64,000 nt of DNA from Chryseobacterium culicis. GTDB taxonomy: Bacteria; Bacteroidota; Bacteroidia; Flavobacteriales; Weeksellaceae. The stretch lies in the NCBI RefSeq assembly GCF_900108365.1, contig NZ_FNWQ01000001.1:496001-560000 (forward strand). The letters are read 5' to 3'. The notes under the pieces are model-generated. The model made no database searches, was not told the origin of the DNA, and was given only the letters and a program-made list of their open reading frames with translations. The translations under genes and the position numbers were made by a program. Position 1 is the first letter of the stretch. Each line of letters opens with the position of its first letter. This document shows positions 36,301 through 44,395 of the stretch, piece after piece.

Positions 36301-36987
36301 TTAGGAAAGATTCCAGAAATCTTTTATCAAGCGTAATAATAAATCAGGCTGTACTTTATCCATAGGATGCTTTGTATCCGGAAGTACGGCCAATTTTGCA
36401 TTAGGAAGACTTCTGTAAACTCTTATACTTTCTTCCAGAGTTACCATATGATCTTTATCTCCCACCATAATTTGAGTTGGAATATTGATAGTGGCCAAAT
36501 TATTTTCGAGAGGAGGATTTTTGCCTAAGTCAATCATTAAATCAGCAATTGCAGGAAGAAGCTGTTTCCATTTTGCTCCATGCTGTGATTCCAGCAGCTG
36601 GGCATACACCGAAATTTTCTCTATAATCACATCTGGATTAAGCATTTTACTTTCTTTCAAAGCCTGCTCCTCAGTCCAGTCGAACTTTGTTCCCAAGGTC
36701 ATCACAGAATTCACGTTTTCAGGATTTTCCATGGCATAACAAAGTGCAGCATAACCTCCCATGCTATGCCCGAAGATCGAAACATCGGTTAAATTATTCA
36801 CTTTACAATATTCAGATAATTCTTTCGTGTACTTTTTGATATTGATGCCTTCTGCCGGAAGTTCCCGGTCTCCGTGTCCTGAAAATAAAGGAGTATGAAC
36901 TGTAAAATACGGAGATAGTGCAGTAAGATAAGGATTGAAAATATCGCTGTGGCCTAAAGCTCCATGCAGTAAAAGCAGATTGGGCAT
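36301..36987 (-). CDS. Alpha/beta-fold hydrolase
   Basis: A 228-residue serine hydrolase of the alpha/beta fold. It opens with LLLHGALGHSDIFNPYL (oxyanion region HGALG), carries the nucleophile elbow IFGHSMGGYAALCYA (Ser near residue 73), an acidic residue in IMVGDKDHMVTLEE near 195, and the catalytic His in PDTKHPMD near 211. The cap is short and helical. Substrate unknown; the size and motifs fit small-molecule esterases or MenH/BioH-like enzymes, but nothing in the neighbourhood supports either. It is convergent with upp. Confidence 0.88.
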   Translation of the reverse strand: MPNLLLLHGALGHSDIFNPYLTALSPYFTVHTPLFSGHGDRELPAEGINIKKYTKELSEYCKVNNLTDVSIFGHSMGGYAALCYAMENPENVNSVMTLGTKFDWTEEQALKESKMLNPDVIIEKISVYAQLLESQHGAKWKQLLPAIADLMIDLGKNPPLENNLATINIPTQIMVGDKDHMVTLEESIRVYRSLPNAKLAVLPDTKHPMDKVQPDLLLRLIKDFWNLS

Positions 36988-37137
36988 AATTATTTAGTTT
37001 CCTGAAAATTAGCAAAAAGAAATGGATATCGAAAATAAAATGGATAAATGAGCGCGGTTTGATAATTTTATGGCCGATAGCACTTTACAATATAATTCCG
37101 AACCCAAAACCCAGAAGGCTGCCCCTCGTATCTCGTC

Positions 37138-37791
37138 TCAAACATCCACAGCCATTACCAAAACACTCACTTTATTATTCCCGGAATTTAAAAGCTCCCA
37201 TGCAACTGATGAGACAGTATTTCCTGTCGTAAAAACATCATCAATCAGAAGAATATGTTTATCCGTAATGGATTGAGTGGCAGAAAATACATTGCCGGAT
37301 TCCAATCTGTGCTTTTTATCCTTTAAAGCCTGTGCTTTTGAATAATGATTTCTTTTGATTAATTCATGATCAAAAGGAATACCGTAAAATGATGATAAAG
37401 TTTCTGTAAATAAATGCAGCTGATTATATCCACGCTCTTTCAGCTTTTTCGGGTGAAGAGGAACGCTTGCCAATAAATCCGGTTTTTCATTTCCGAAATC
37501 CAGTCGTTCTGTGGTCCAGTCTGCGAGAGTTTTTCCCGCTTTCTCTCGGCTTCTGTATTTCAGCTCGTGAATGATTTTCCGGCTCAAACCTTCTTCTTCA
37601 AACTGCAGTAAAGAAAATGCATTCTCAATTGGAAAGAAAAGGCCGCATTTTTCCTTAATCGGATTATTTTCAAAATAATTATAGTGGGTAAAACGAATTT
37701 GGCTAAAACAGAGATCACAAACTAATAATGCGGGATCAATGATTCTGTTGCAATGGATGCAGCGATTCGGAAATAATAAATCTAATATCAT
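37138..37791 (-). CDS. ComF-family phosphoribosyltransferase-like protein
   Basis: A 217-residue protein with the ComF layout: an N-terminal double zinc-ribbon (LFPNRCIHCNRIIDPALLVCDLCFSQI; Cys pairs near 11/14 and 30/33), an intermediate helical part with LKYRSREKAGKTLADW, and a PRTase domain with SVPLHPKKLKERGYNQLHLF and the PRPP-type loop HILLIDDVFTTGNTVSS. In naturally competent bacteria ComF helps single-stranded DNA uptake and interacts with DprA and PriA; in other species the gene is widespread and its role less clear. No other competence genes are in the window. About 120 bp without a supported gene separate it from the hydrolase gene. Confidence 0.9.
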   Translation of the reverse strand: MILDLLFPNRCIHCNRIIDPALLVCDLCFSQIRFTHYNYFENNPIKEKCGLFFPIENAFSLLQFEEEGLSRKIIHELKYRSREKAGKTLADWTTERLDFGNEKPDLLASVPLHPKKLKERGYNQLHLFTETLSSFYGIPFDHELIKRNHYSKAQALKDKKHRLESGNVFSATQSITDKHILLIDDVFTTGNTVSSVAWELLNSGNNKVSVLVMAVDV

Positions 37792-37962
37792 GAGTGTGTT
37801 TTTACTAAGATATAAAAATAATCATCAATTTTTGCTGGGCAACTGAATAGTCTATTGAGTGAAGGTTCTCGTAACAAACCTAAAAAAGACTCAGAGATCT
37901 CGAATTCCACACCTGAATCCTGCAGTTAAAATTCACAAGCAAAGCGCATTAGCAATTCACCT

Positions 37963-39444
37963 TTAAATATCTTCGAAACTCTTCCTGATCTTCTCCACAG
38001 CATTCTTCATGCTCAGATTAAAATGTTCTTTCTCCAGCCTTACCGGCGGAGCCTGTCTCACTTCGCAATCAGCAATGCTGCAGGATTCACAGGTAACACC
38101 TACATTGATGGTTTTTAACGAAGAAGACTTTATAAAACTTATTTTTTTGATGGTTTGTGAGTTCAGTAAGATACCAAGACAGTAGCTTCTGTTGCTTCCG
38201 TCCGAAAAAGGATTCTTTTGTGATGTTGAGATCACCAGATAGCTTATTCCCTGATCTTTATAATGAGAAATTTGCGCATCTGTCAGCGTTTCATTTTCCT
38301 TTAAATGATCAAGGTTTTTCACAGCAATCCATCTTCTGCAGTAGTGTTCGTTGGTTGCGTTGGCATGAGGAGCCTGCTGATGGTTCAGATGAAGCTCTTT
38401 TAAGATCTGGATTTTGTCCGAATTTTTCTTTTTTACCAGACATAAATAAAACAGATCTTTGATTCCCATTTCAGCTGACAGAATATTGGTAAGACGGTAA
38501 TAAAAAGTTTCCGGCGAATGGGTGAAACTGTTGATAAGGCCCTCGAAACTTTGAGGTTCCCATGTATTTTGCTGAAAGAATTCCGATGCTTTTTCAATAA
38601 GAGGTTCCTTCGAAATTAAAAGGGCTCCTGCAAAATAAGAGGCATAAAAGTTATTCAGAATTTCCTCAAAGCTTCCGAAGTCAAGCCACGAATAAGTATT
38701 GGGGCGATTTTTTAATTCCAGAACATTGAATCCGATTTCCTTCGCAAGAATAAAAGTCTTCTGATCCTTTTCCAGCTTTTGGTTCAGCAGTACTAATTTT
38801 TTCTCAGAAATAAAAAGAGACCGGAGGTTATCCAGTGTTCCGAATTTTTCAAAATCTTCAGACTGAATGGTGTAGCTGAACTTTTCTGTCAGAATGTTTT
38901 CCAGAATATCAGATTTTAAATTTTTCCCGGTCGGTAACTTATTTTCCCGGGTAAACTGGCTTACTTTTTCCTCAATCTCCGGAAAATAATTATCATACAA
39001 TTCCTGAAATGACCGTAAGACAGCAAAGTAAAATCTTTCTTTTCCAAGATTATAATTCTGAGAAATTTCAATCAGTGCATTGATAAAGGCAGTTACCTTT
39101 TTCGGGGCATCACTTATGATGCTGATGAGGTTGTTTTTATTAATTCCGAACAATTCCAGCGGAACTTCTTTAAAGAAATCAGAATGAAGAATTTCATTGA
39201 AAGGAGCGAGACTCTTATCCAGTTTAGTAGAAACCAGATCATCAAAAGTGCAGTTCAGGGCTTCAGAAAGCTGAATGATTTTATCATGTTTGGGATATTT
39301 TTTTCCATTCTCAATTTCGTTGAGGTAAGATTTTGATAATCCTGTCTTTACAGCAAGATCCTGCAGAGACCAGCTTTTCTTTTGTCTCTGCTGCTTCAGT
39401 TTCAGCCCGAAAACTGTTTTGATATAGTCGCTTTCTGAATTCAT
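37963..39444 (-). CDS. RamB/ScfR-like XRE-family regulator of the glyoxylate shunt
   Basis: A 493-residue cytoplasmic regulator. Residues about 10-67 are an XRE helix-turn-helix (LKQQRQKKSWSLQDLAVKTGLSKSYLNEIENGKKYP). The long middle part (ILAKEIGFNVLELKNRP, ASYFAGALLISKE) resembles the IrrE-like region of short-chain fatty acyl regulators such as RamB and PrpR, and the C-terminus has the ScfR-type YCRRWIAV and a cysteine cluster GVTCESCSIADCEVRQAPP. RamB and PrpR control aceA/aceB and propionate genes in actinobacteria. Here the gene is divergent from aceB and aceA, so the same job is likely. The clustered cysteines could bind a metal or Fe-S cluster (inference). Its own promoter is nearly leaderless. 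Confidence 0.85.
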   Translation of the reverse strand: MNSESDYIKTVFGLKLKQQRQKKSWSLQDLAVKTGLSKSYLNEIENGKKYPKHDKIIQLSEALNCTFDDLVSTKLDKSLAPFNEILHSDFFKEVPLELFGINKNNLISIISDAPKKVTAFINALIEISQNYNLGKERFYFAVLRSFQELYDNYFPEIEEKVSQFTRENKLPTGKNLKSDILENILTEKFSYTIQSEDFEKFGTLDNLRSLFISEKKLVLLNQKLEKDQKTFILAKEIGFNVLELKNRPNTYSWLDFGSFEEILNNFYASYFAGALLISKEPLIEKASEFFQQNTWEPQSFEGLINSFTHSPETFYYRLTNILSAEMGIKDLFYLCLVKKKNSDKIQILKELHLNHQQAPHANATNEHYCRRWIAVKNLDHLKENETLTDAQISHYKDQGISYLVISTSQKNPFSDGSNRSYCLGILLNSQTIKKISFIKSSSLKTINVGVTCESCSIADCEVRQAPPVRLEKEHFNLSMKNAVEKIRKSFEDI

Positions 39445-39448
39445 TACC

Positions 39449-39456
39449 CAAATATA
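39449..39456 (-). promoter_or_regulatory. -7 promoter element of the RamB-like gene
   Basis: Minus strand TATATTTG ends 4 nt before the ATG at 39444, so the mRNA is probably leaderless. Confidence 0.65.
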
Positions 39457-39465
39457 AATAATAAG

Positions 39466-39481
39466 ATGCGATTATTCGCAT
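39466..39481. promoter_or_regulatory. Palindromic operator 1 (ATGCGA-N4-TCGCAT)
   Basis: Perfect inverted repeat placed over the expected -33 zone of the RamB-like gene's own promoter, hence a candidate autoregulatory site. It shares the GCGA/TCGC core with operator 2, whose centre is 35 bp away. Confidence 0.65.
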
Positions 39482-39500
39482 AATGATTTTTAAAATATTT

Positions 39501-39516
39501 TAGCGAACGTTCGCTA
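39501..39516. promoter_or_regulatory. Palindromic operator 2 (TAGCGAACGTTCGCTA)
   Basis: Perfect 16-bp palindrome ending 18 bp before the aceB -7 element, over its expected -33 zone. Candidate control site for aceB-aceA. Confidence 0.7.
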
Positions 39517-39534
39517 TTTGTGAATATTTTTATT

Positions 39535-39542
39535 TATGTTTG
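39535..39542 (+). promoter_or_regulatory. -7 promoter element of aceB
   Basis: TATGTTTG matches TAnnTTTG. It lies inside the longest reading frame (GTG at 39520), so the ATG at 39571 is the better start. Confidence 0.65.
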
Positions 39543-39570
39543 TACTATCAAATCACAAAATCAACAGGTT

Positions 39571-41148
39571 ATGGAAACAAGGACACAATTAGAAATAAAG
39601 TCACAGAAGCAGTTTGAGGAAGTATTTACTCCGGATTTGGTGGATTTTCTCATTGCTCTTCATCAGAACTTCAATCCTGCAAGAATTGAACTTTTAGAGG
39701 AAAGAAAAAAAATACAGCATAGTTTTGATCATGGAAATCTTCCTGAGTTTCTAATGGAAACAGAAAACATCCGAAACGGAAATTGGGTATGTTCTCCGCT
39801 TCCTGAAGATTTGCAGGACAGAAGAGTAGAAATCACAGGACCTGTTGATCGTAAAATGATCATCAATGCTTTAAACTCTGGAGCCTCTGCTTTTATGGCT
39901 GATTTTGAGGACAGCAGCTCGCCGGTATGGGAAAACTGTATTCAGGGACAGATTCATCTTACGAATGCTGTTAACGGGACTATTGATTTTATTAACGAAA
40001 AAGGAAAAGCCTATACCCTTAATGAAAAAACAGCTGTTTTGCAGGTCCGGCCGCGTGGTCTTCATCTTCCGGAAAAGCATATTGAAATCAATGGAGAGAA
40101 AGCTTCCGGTTCACTGACTGATTTTGGAATATATTTTTTCAGAAATGCCAAACAGCTTCTTGAAAAAGGCAGTGGACCCTATTTTTATCTTCCCAAACTG
40201 GAACATTTTAAAGAAGCCCGCTGGTGGAACGAGGTTTTTGTTTTTTCCCAAAACTATCTGGGAATTCCGGAGGGAACCATTAAAGCGACTGTTCTGATAG
40301 AAACCATTACCGCTTCATTTCAGATTGATGAAATTTTATTTGAGTTAAAAGAACACAGTGCAGGACTGAATTGCGGAAGATGGGATTATATTTTCTCGTA
40401 CATTAAAAAACTCAGAAATTTACCTGAATTTATTGTTCCGGACAGAGATCAGGTGACCATGACTTCCCCTTTTATGAGCGCTTATTCGAAACGAGTAATA
40501 GAAATATGCCATAAAAGAAATGTACACGCAATTGGTGGAATGGCAGCGCAGATTCCGGTAAAAGATGATGATAAAGCTAATAATGCTGCTTTTGAAAAAG
40601 TAAGAAATGATAAAGAGCGGGAGGTGAAAAATGGTCATGACGGAACGTGGGTAGCCCATCCGGCATTGGTAGCGGTAGCAAAAGAAATTTTTGACCAGTA
40701 TATGCCTTCCCAAAATCAGATTGATAAAAAATTTGAATACCATATTACAGAAAATCAGCTGCTGGAAATCCCGAAAGGAGAGATTACCGAAAAAGGAGTC
40801 CGGAAAAATATCAACGTAGGAATTCTTTACCTTGAAAGCTGGCTGATGGGAACAGGTGCTGCTGCCATCTATCATCTTATGGAAGATGCTGCTACAGCAG
40901 AAATTTCAAGAACCCAGATCTGGCAGTGGCTGAAAAATGAAGCCGTACTCAGCGATGACAGAACTTTAACCCGCAGTATGGTACTGCAGTGGGAAAAAGA
41001 AGAAATGGATAATATTGAAAAGTATGTAGGTGAAACCCGTTTCAAGAATGGAAAATTCAATCTTGCCAAAGAACTTTTCAATGAGCTTATTTTCTGTGAA
41101 AAATTTGAGGAATTTCTGACCCTTAAAGCATATCCTTTTATTGAGTGA
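39571..41148 (+). CDS. aceB: Malate synthase A
   Basis: Condenses glyoxylate with acetyl-CoA to malate, the second glyoxylate-shunt enzyme. The start METRTQLEIKS gives 525 residues, normal for the A isoform; the upstream GTG is excluded by the promoter. Seen: NALNSGASAFMADFEDSSSPVWENCIQGQ near 92-120, LQVRPRGLHLPEKHI near 157-171, the signature ELKEHSAGLNCGRWDYIFSYIKK near 257-279 and KNGHDGTWVAHPALV near 352-366, and the active-site aspartate region further on (LMEDAATAEISRTQIWQWL). It is followed 123 bp later by aceA on the same strand and controlled from the shared divergent region with the RamB-like gene. Confidence 0.96.
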   Translation: METRTQLEIKSQKQFEEVFTPDLVDFLIALHQNFNPARIELLEERKKIQHSFDHGNLPEFLMETENIRNGNWVCSPLPEDLQDRRVEITGPVDRKMIINALNSGASAFMADFEDSSSPVWENCIQGQIHLTNAVNGTIDFINEKGKAYTLNEKTAVLQVRPRGLHLPEKHIEINGEKASGSLTDFGIYFFRNAKQLLEKGSGPYFYLPKLEHFKEARWWNEVFVFSQNYLGIPEGTIKATVLIETITASFQIDEILFELKEHSAGLNCGRWDYIFSYIKKLRNLPEFIVPDRDQVTMTSPFMSAYSKRVIEICHKRNVHAIGGMAAQIPVKDDDKANNAAFEKVRNDKEREVKNGHDGTWVAHPALVAVAKEIFDQYMPSQNQIDKKFEYHITENQLLEIPKGEITEKGVRKNINVGILYLESWLMGTGAAAIYHLMEDAATAEISRTQIWQWLKNEAVLSDDRTLTRSMVLQWEKEEMDNIEKYVGETRFKNGKFNLAKELFNELIFCEKFEEFLTLKAYPFIE

Positions 41149-41271
41149 AAATGTTGGTTGCTGGTTTTATAGTTGCTGGTTGAGAATCCAATTATCAATT
41201 AACACTAATAATATAACCAGCATCTGGCAACAAAATTACTTTCAAACCTAATCAAACAAAATCCAAATATT

Positions 41272-42552
41272 ATGAAAACAAGACAAGAACAAATCCAGGA
41301 CCTGGAGCAGGACTGGCTGACAAATCCACGCTGGAGCGGTGTAAAAAGACCATACACAGCAGAAGAAGTTTTAAAACTCCGCGGATCTTATACCATAGAA
41401 TATACCATTGCTACAGAGATGGCTAAAAAATTCTGGGATAAGCTGAATACTCAGGATTATGTGGCAGGGCTTGGCGCACTGACCGGTAATCAGGCTGTGC
41501 AGGAAGTAGACGCCGGACTTGAAGCTATTTACCTTTCCGGCTGGCAGGTAGCTGCTGATGCCAATTTATCAGGGGAAATGTATCCGGACCAGTCATTATA
41601 CCCTGCCAATTCAGTGCCTTCTGTAGTAAAAAAAATAAATAATGCACTGTTAAGAGCAGATCAGGTACAGTCTGTGAGCGGAACAGGAAATAAAGAATAT
41701 CTGGTACCGATCATTGCAGATGCGGAAGCTGGTTTCGGAGGTAATCTGAATGCTTTTGAACTGATGAAACAGATGATAGAAGCGGGAGCAGCCGCCGTAC
41801 ATTTTGAAGATCAGCTTTCATCAGCCAAAAAATGCGGACACTTAGGAGGGAAAGTATTAGTACCCACTCAGGAAGCCGTGAATAAACTCATTGCTGCCCG
41901 TCTGGCTGCTGATGTATTGGGCGTTCCAAGTCTTATTATTGCAAGAACAGATGCGGATGCGGCAGATCTGCTGACCTCCGATATTGATGACAGGGATAAA
42001 AAATTTGTAACGGGAGAAAGAACTTCCGAAGGATTTTATGTAGTGAAAAACGGAGTAGAGCAGGGCATCGACAGAGGTTTGTCTTATGCACCCTACGCAG
42101 ATCTGATCTGGATGGAAACCTCAAATCCTGATCTCGGGCAGGCCAGAAGTTTTGCAGAAGGAATTCATGCCCAATTCCCGGGTAAAATGCTGGCTTATAA
42201 CTGTTCTCCATCATTTAACTGGGCGGCAAGGCTGAGCGTAGAGGAAATGTCTACGTTCAGAGAAGAGCTGGCTAAAATGGGCTATAAGTTCCAGTTTATT
42301 ACCCTTGCGGGATTCCATGCTTTGAATACAGCAATGTTTGAATTGGCTTTAGCGTATAAAGAAAGAGGAATGGCCGGATATTCCGAACTGCAGGAACGCG
42401 AATTTGCATTGCAGCAGAAAGGATTCAGAGCGGTGAAGCATCAGTCTTTTGTAGGAACAGGATATTTTGATGAAGTACAGAATATTGTTACCAATGGTTC
42501 CTCAGCTACTGTAGCAATGAAGGATTCTACAGAAACAGCACAATTTCATTAG
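41272..42552 (+). CDS. aceA: Isocitrate lyase
   Basis: Splits isocitrate into glyoxylate and succinate, the entry to the glyoxylate shunt, allowing growth on acetate, fatty acids and compounds that yield only acetyl-CoA. The 426 residues match bacterial ICL1 length. The active-site motif KKCGHLGG (Cys near residue 189) is intact, as are [10 protein letters not shown] near 145, [26 protein letters not shown] near 224, and [11 protein letters not shown] near 306. The region between aceB and aceA holds short AT-rich stretches with TGGTTGCTGGTT-type repeats but no terminator, so cotranscription is likely. Confidence 0.97.
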   Translation: MKTRQEQIQDLEQDWLTNPRWSGVKRPYTAEEVLKLRGSYTIEYTIATEMAKKFWDKLNTQDYVAGLGALTGNQAVQEVDAGLEAIYLSGWQVAADANLSGEMYPDQSLYPANSVPSVVKKINNALLRADQVQSVSGTGNKEYLVPIIADAEAGFGGNLNAFELMKQMIEAGAAAVHFEDQLSSAKKCGHLGGKVLVPTQEAVNKLIAARLAADVLGVPSLIIARTDADAADLLTSDIDDRDKKFVTGERTSEGFYVVKNGVEQGIDRGLSYAPYADLIWMETSNPDLGQARSFAEGIHAQFPGKMLAYNCSPSFNWAARLSVEEMSTFREELAKMGYKFQFITLAGFHALNTAMFELALAYKERGMAGYSELQEREFALQQKGFRAVKHQSFVGTGYFDEVQNIVTNGSSATVAMKDSTETAQFH

Positions 42553-42578
42553 TCATTTTTTCCATATTTTTTGATGTT

Positions 42579-42608
42579 AAACCTTCTCAACTGGTGGGAA
42601 GGTTTTTC
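42579..42608 (+). terminator. Rho-independent terminator of aceA
   Basis: Stem AAACCTTC / GAAGGTTT, extended by weaker pairs, then T residues. Confidence 0.8.
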
Positions 42609-42700
42609 TTTGTTTAATATCTTTTAGACCTATTTTTTACTTTACATAAGCTCAAAATAATAAAGGAAAAATATCAGATCGTAAGTATTGAAATTTGAAT

Positions 42701-42708
42701 TATATTTG
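42701..42708 (+). promoter_or_regulatory. -7 promoter element of the OmpH-like gene
   Basis: TATATTTG, 23 nt before the ATG at 42732. Confidence 0.6.
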
Positions 42709-42731
42709 GGGACGAAAAAATAGTATTAAAC

Positions 42732-43304
42732 ATGAATTTAATTAAAGTAATTTTTATTACATTAGGATTAACACTTACTGCTAATATCGCAAAGGCTCAA
42801 CAGAAGATTGGAAGTGTAAACACAGAGGACATCTTTGCAAGTTTATCAGAAGTAAAAACTATAGGAACGACCATTGATAATCTGACTAAAAGCAAGCAGA
42901 CAGAAATTGAAAAGCTGATCAACGATTATCAGACTAAGCTGAAAGCAGCTCAGGATAAAGAAAAGACTTTAAGTGAAGCCAATAAAGAAGCAGTCACTAA
43001 AGAATTAATTGCAGCACAAACAGAATTACAGACTTTAGGGAAGAAGATAGAAGAAACCAGAGCACAGGCTGCTAAAGATATCTCGGCTAAACAAAATGAA
43101 CTGCTTAGCCCGCTTCAGAAAAAAGTAAGAGACGCTATTTACGCTGTAGCGAAAGAGAGAAGTCTAAACTATGTATTTGATACAGCAGCACAGGAATCTA
43201 ATAACCTTCTGTATACAGACGGAAGTGAAGATATCACTAATATGGTAAAAAGCAAGTTAGGTGGTACGGCAGCTCCTGCTAAAGCAGCTGGAAAATCTAA
43301 ATAA
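42732..43304 (+). CDS. OmpH/Skp-family periplasmic chaperone
   Basis: A 190-residue exported protein. The signal peptide is MNLIKVIFITLGLTLTANIA followed by KAQ; the mature start QKIGSVNTEDIFASLSEV is typical of OmpH-like proteins. Then a long charged coiled coil (about residues 50-125: KQTEIEKLINDYQTKLKAA ... KEKTLSEANKEAV) and the C-terminal AVAKERSLNYVFDTAAQESNNLLYTDGSEDITNMV. Skp is a trimeric holdase that carries outer-membrane proteins through the periplasm. The Ala/Lys-rich tail (GGTAAPAKAAGKSK) is not conserved. Unlike many genomes, no bamA gene is adjacent. Confidence 0.9.
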   Translation: MNLIKVIFITLGLTLTANIAKAQQKIGSVNTEDIFASLSEVKTIGTTIDNLTKSKQTEIEKLINDYQTKLKAAQDKEKTLSEANKEAVTKELIAAQTELQTLGKKIEETRAQAAKDISAKQNELLSPLQKKVRDAIYAVAKERSLNYVFDTAAQESNNLLYTDGSEDITNMVKSKLGGTAAPAKAAGKSK

Positions 43305-43320
43305 GAATTTCAATACACAA

Positions 43321-43359
43321 AAAAAAACGGAATCATAGAGTATCTGATTCCGTTTTTTT
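43321..43359 (+). terminator. Rho-independent terminator of the OmpH-like gene
   Basis: Stem CGGAATCA / TGATTCCG, extended by A/T pairs, with T run. Confidence 0.9.
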
Positions 43360-43414
43360 GTATCTGAATGCTTGAATTGTTTCTGAGAGAGTAAGAAAGT
43401 TCTGTTTAAAATGA

Positions 43415-43422
43415 TAAATTTG
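43415..43422 (+). promoter_or_regulatory. -7 promoter element of the thioesterase gene
   Basis: TAAATTTG matches TAnnTTTG. An AGGAG (43434-43438) lies 10 nt before the ATG at 43449 but only 1 nt before the ATG at 43440, favouring 43449. Confidence 0.55.
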
Positions 43423-43448
43423 AGTAAACTTTCAGGAGAATGAATTTA

Positions 43449-43829
43449 ATGTACGAAAAACAGATCCAGGTAACGGAAGAACATATTGATCAGAATAACC
43501 ACGTGAATAATGTACAATATGTTCACTGGGTGGAAGAAGTAGCCGCGGAACACTGGGATCTTTTAAAACAGAAAACAGAATATGTAAATGATGCCTGGAT
43601 GCTTCTTGATCATCATATCCGATACAAAAAGCAAGTCTATCTGAACGACATCATCACGGTTAGAACCTATCCAATAGCTCCGGAAGGAGCCAAACAGCCA
43701 AGAAAAGTAGAATTTTATTGCAAAGATGAGCTTGTGGTAGATTCAAGCACACTTTGGATTCTCTTCGATACGGAAACCAAAAAGATTAAGCGCCTGGAAG
43801 CTGATTGGCTGGAGAAGTTTTCTGAATAA
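43449..43829 (+). CDS. Acyl-CoA thioesterase of the 4HBT hot-dog family
   Basis: A 126-residue hot-dog-fold protein. The 4HBT signature is at the start: VTEEHIDQNNHVNNVQYVHWVEEVA, with the catalytic aspartate in HID and the HVNN motif. It continues with HHIRYKKQVYLNDIITVRTY and SSTLWILFDTETKKIKRL. Such enzymes hydrolyse acyl-CoA or acyl-ACP thioesters; substrate length is not readable. I chose the second of two possible ATG codons because an AGGAG lies at a proper distance before it. It is an independent unit with promoter and terminator. Confidence 0.88.
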   Translation: MYEKQIQVTEEHIDQNNHVNNVQYVHWVEEVAAEHWDLLKQKTEYVNDAWMLLDHHIRYKKQVYLNDIITVRTYPIAPEGAKQPRKVEFYCKDELVVDSSTLWILFDTETKKIKRLEADWLEKFSE

Positions 43830-43835
43830 TAAAAG

Positions 43836-43872
43836 AAAAAATCAAAGTAGGAGTAATACTTTGATTTTTTTA
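43836..43872 (+). terminator. Rho-independent terminator of the thioesterase gene
   Basis: Stem AAAAAATCAAAGTA / TACTTTGATTTTTT with 7-nt loop. Confidence 0.85.
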
Positions 43873-44345
43873 TTTTTGATCAGGAACACTTAACAAAAAA
43901 CTAAATAACATGAAAACTCTTGTATACAGTGGCTTTACTATTGTGGCTTCATTTTTTTAGATTGCATTCATGAAAATAACCGTTTACAGTTTTTAGCTTA
44001 ACGAGTAAGGATGTAAGAAATATATAATATAAATATAATCATAAGGCTATGGAAATGCTTTATACTCAGCATTCTGTTTTCGCTGAAGATCAGATTTATA
44101 GGGTATGGCCCTGTCACCCCTGAAACAGAAAAATTTACATTACATAACCTATAAAGCTCAATGAATGTTTCGATGGAATGATTTTTATAAAAAATAGCAA
44201 TGCCGCAGAGCATCTCTCAGCCGGGTAAACAGTAACGGAATGGCTGTTTATTTTATTGGAAATCAGTATAGAAAGGATTATCAGAATAAAAAAACAGACT
44301 CCGGAATGCATCTGTTTCCGTTTTTATCTCAGAATTAGATGTTAT
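43873..44345 (+). pseudogene. Gene-free region with possible decayed secreted-protein gene
   Basis: A -7 element TATTTTTG (43871-43878) precedes an ATG at 43910 that opens MKTLVYSGFTIVASFF, like a signal peptide, but a stop follows at once in a T7 run (43951-43957). Further on, two short frames each read like protein but are broken (44048-44133 and an offset frame near 44103-44150), as if one coding sequence had been shifted. A GAATAAAAAAACAGA...TCTGTTTCCGTTTTT hairpin near 44285-44325 may be the old terminator. The parent family is not recognised; decay is inference. Confidence 0.3.
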
Positions 44346-44395
44346 AATTGAGCTTCGATAGCTGTCTTAATAAGAAACCATCAACCCATTGGAAA

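Noticed and set aside
39520-39570. GTG start of aceB 17 codons upstream
   Set aside because: The aceB -7 element TATGTTTG lies inside this extension, so it cannot be translated from that promoter.
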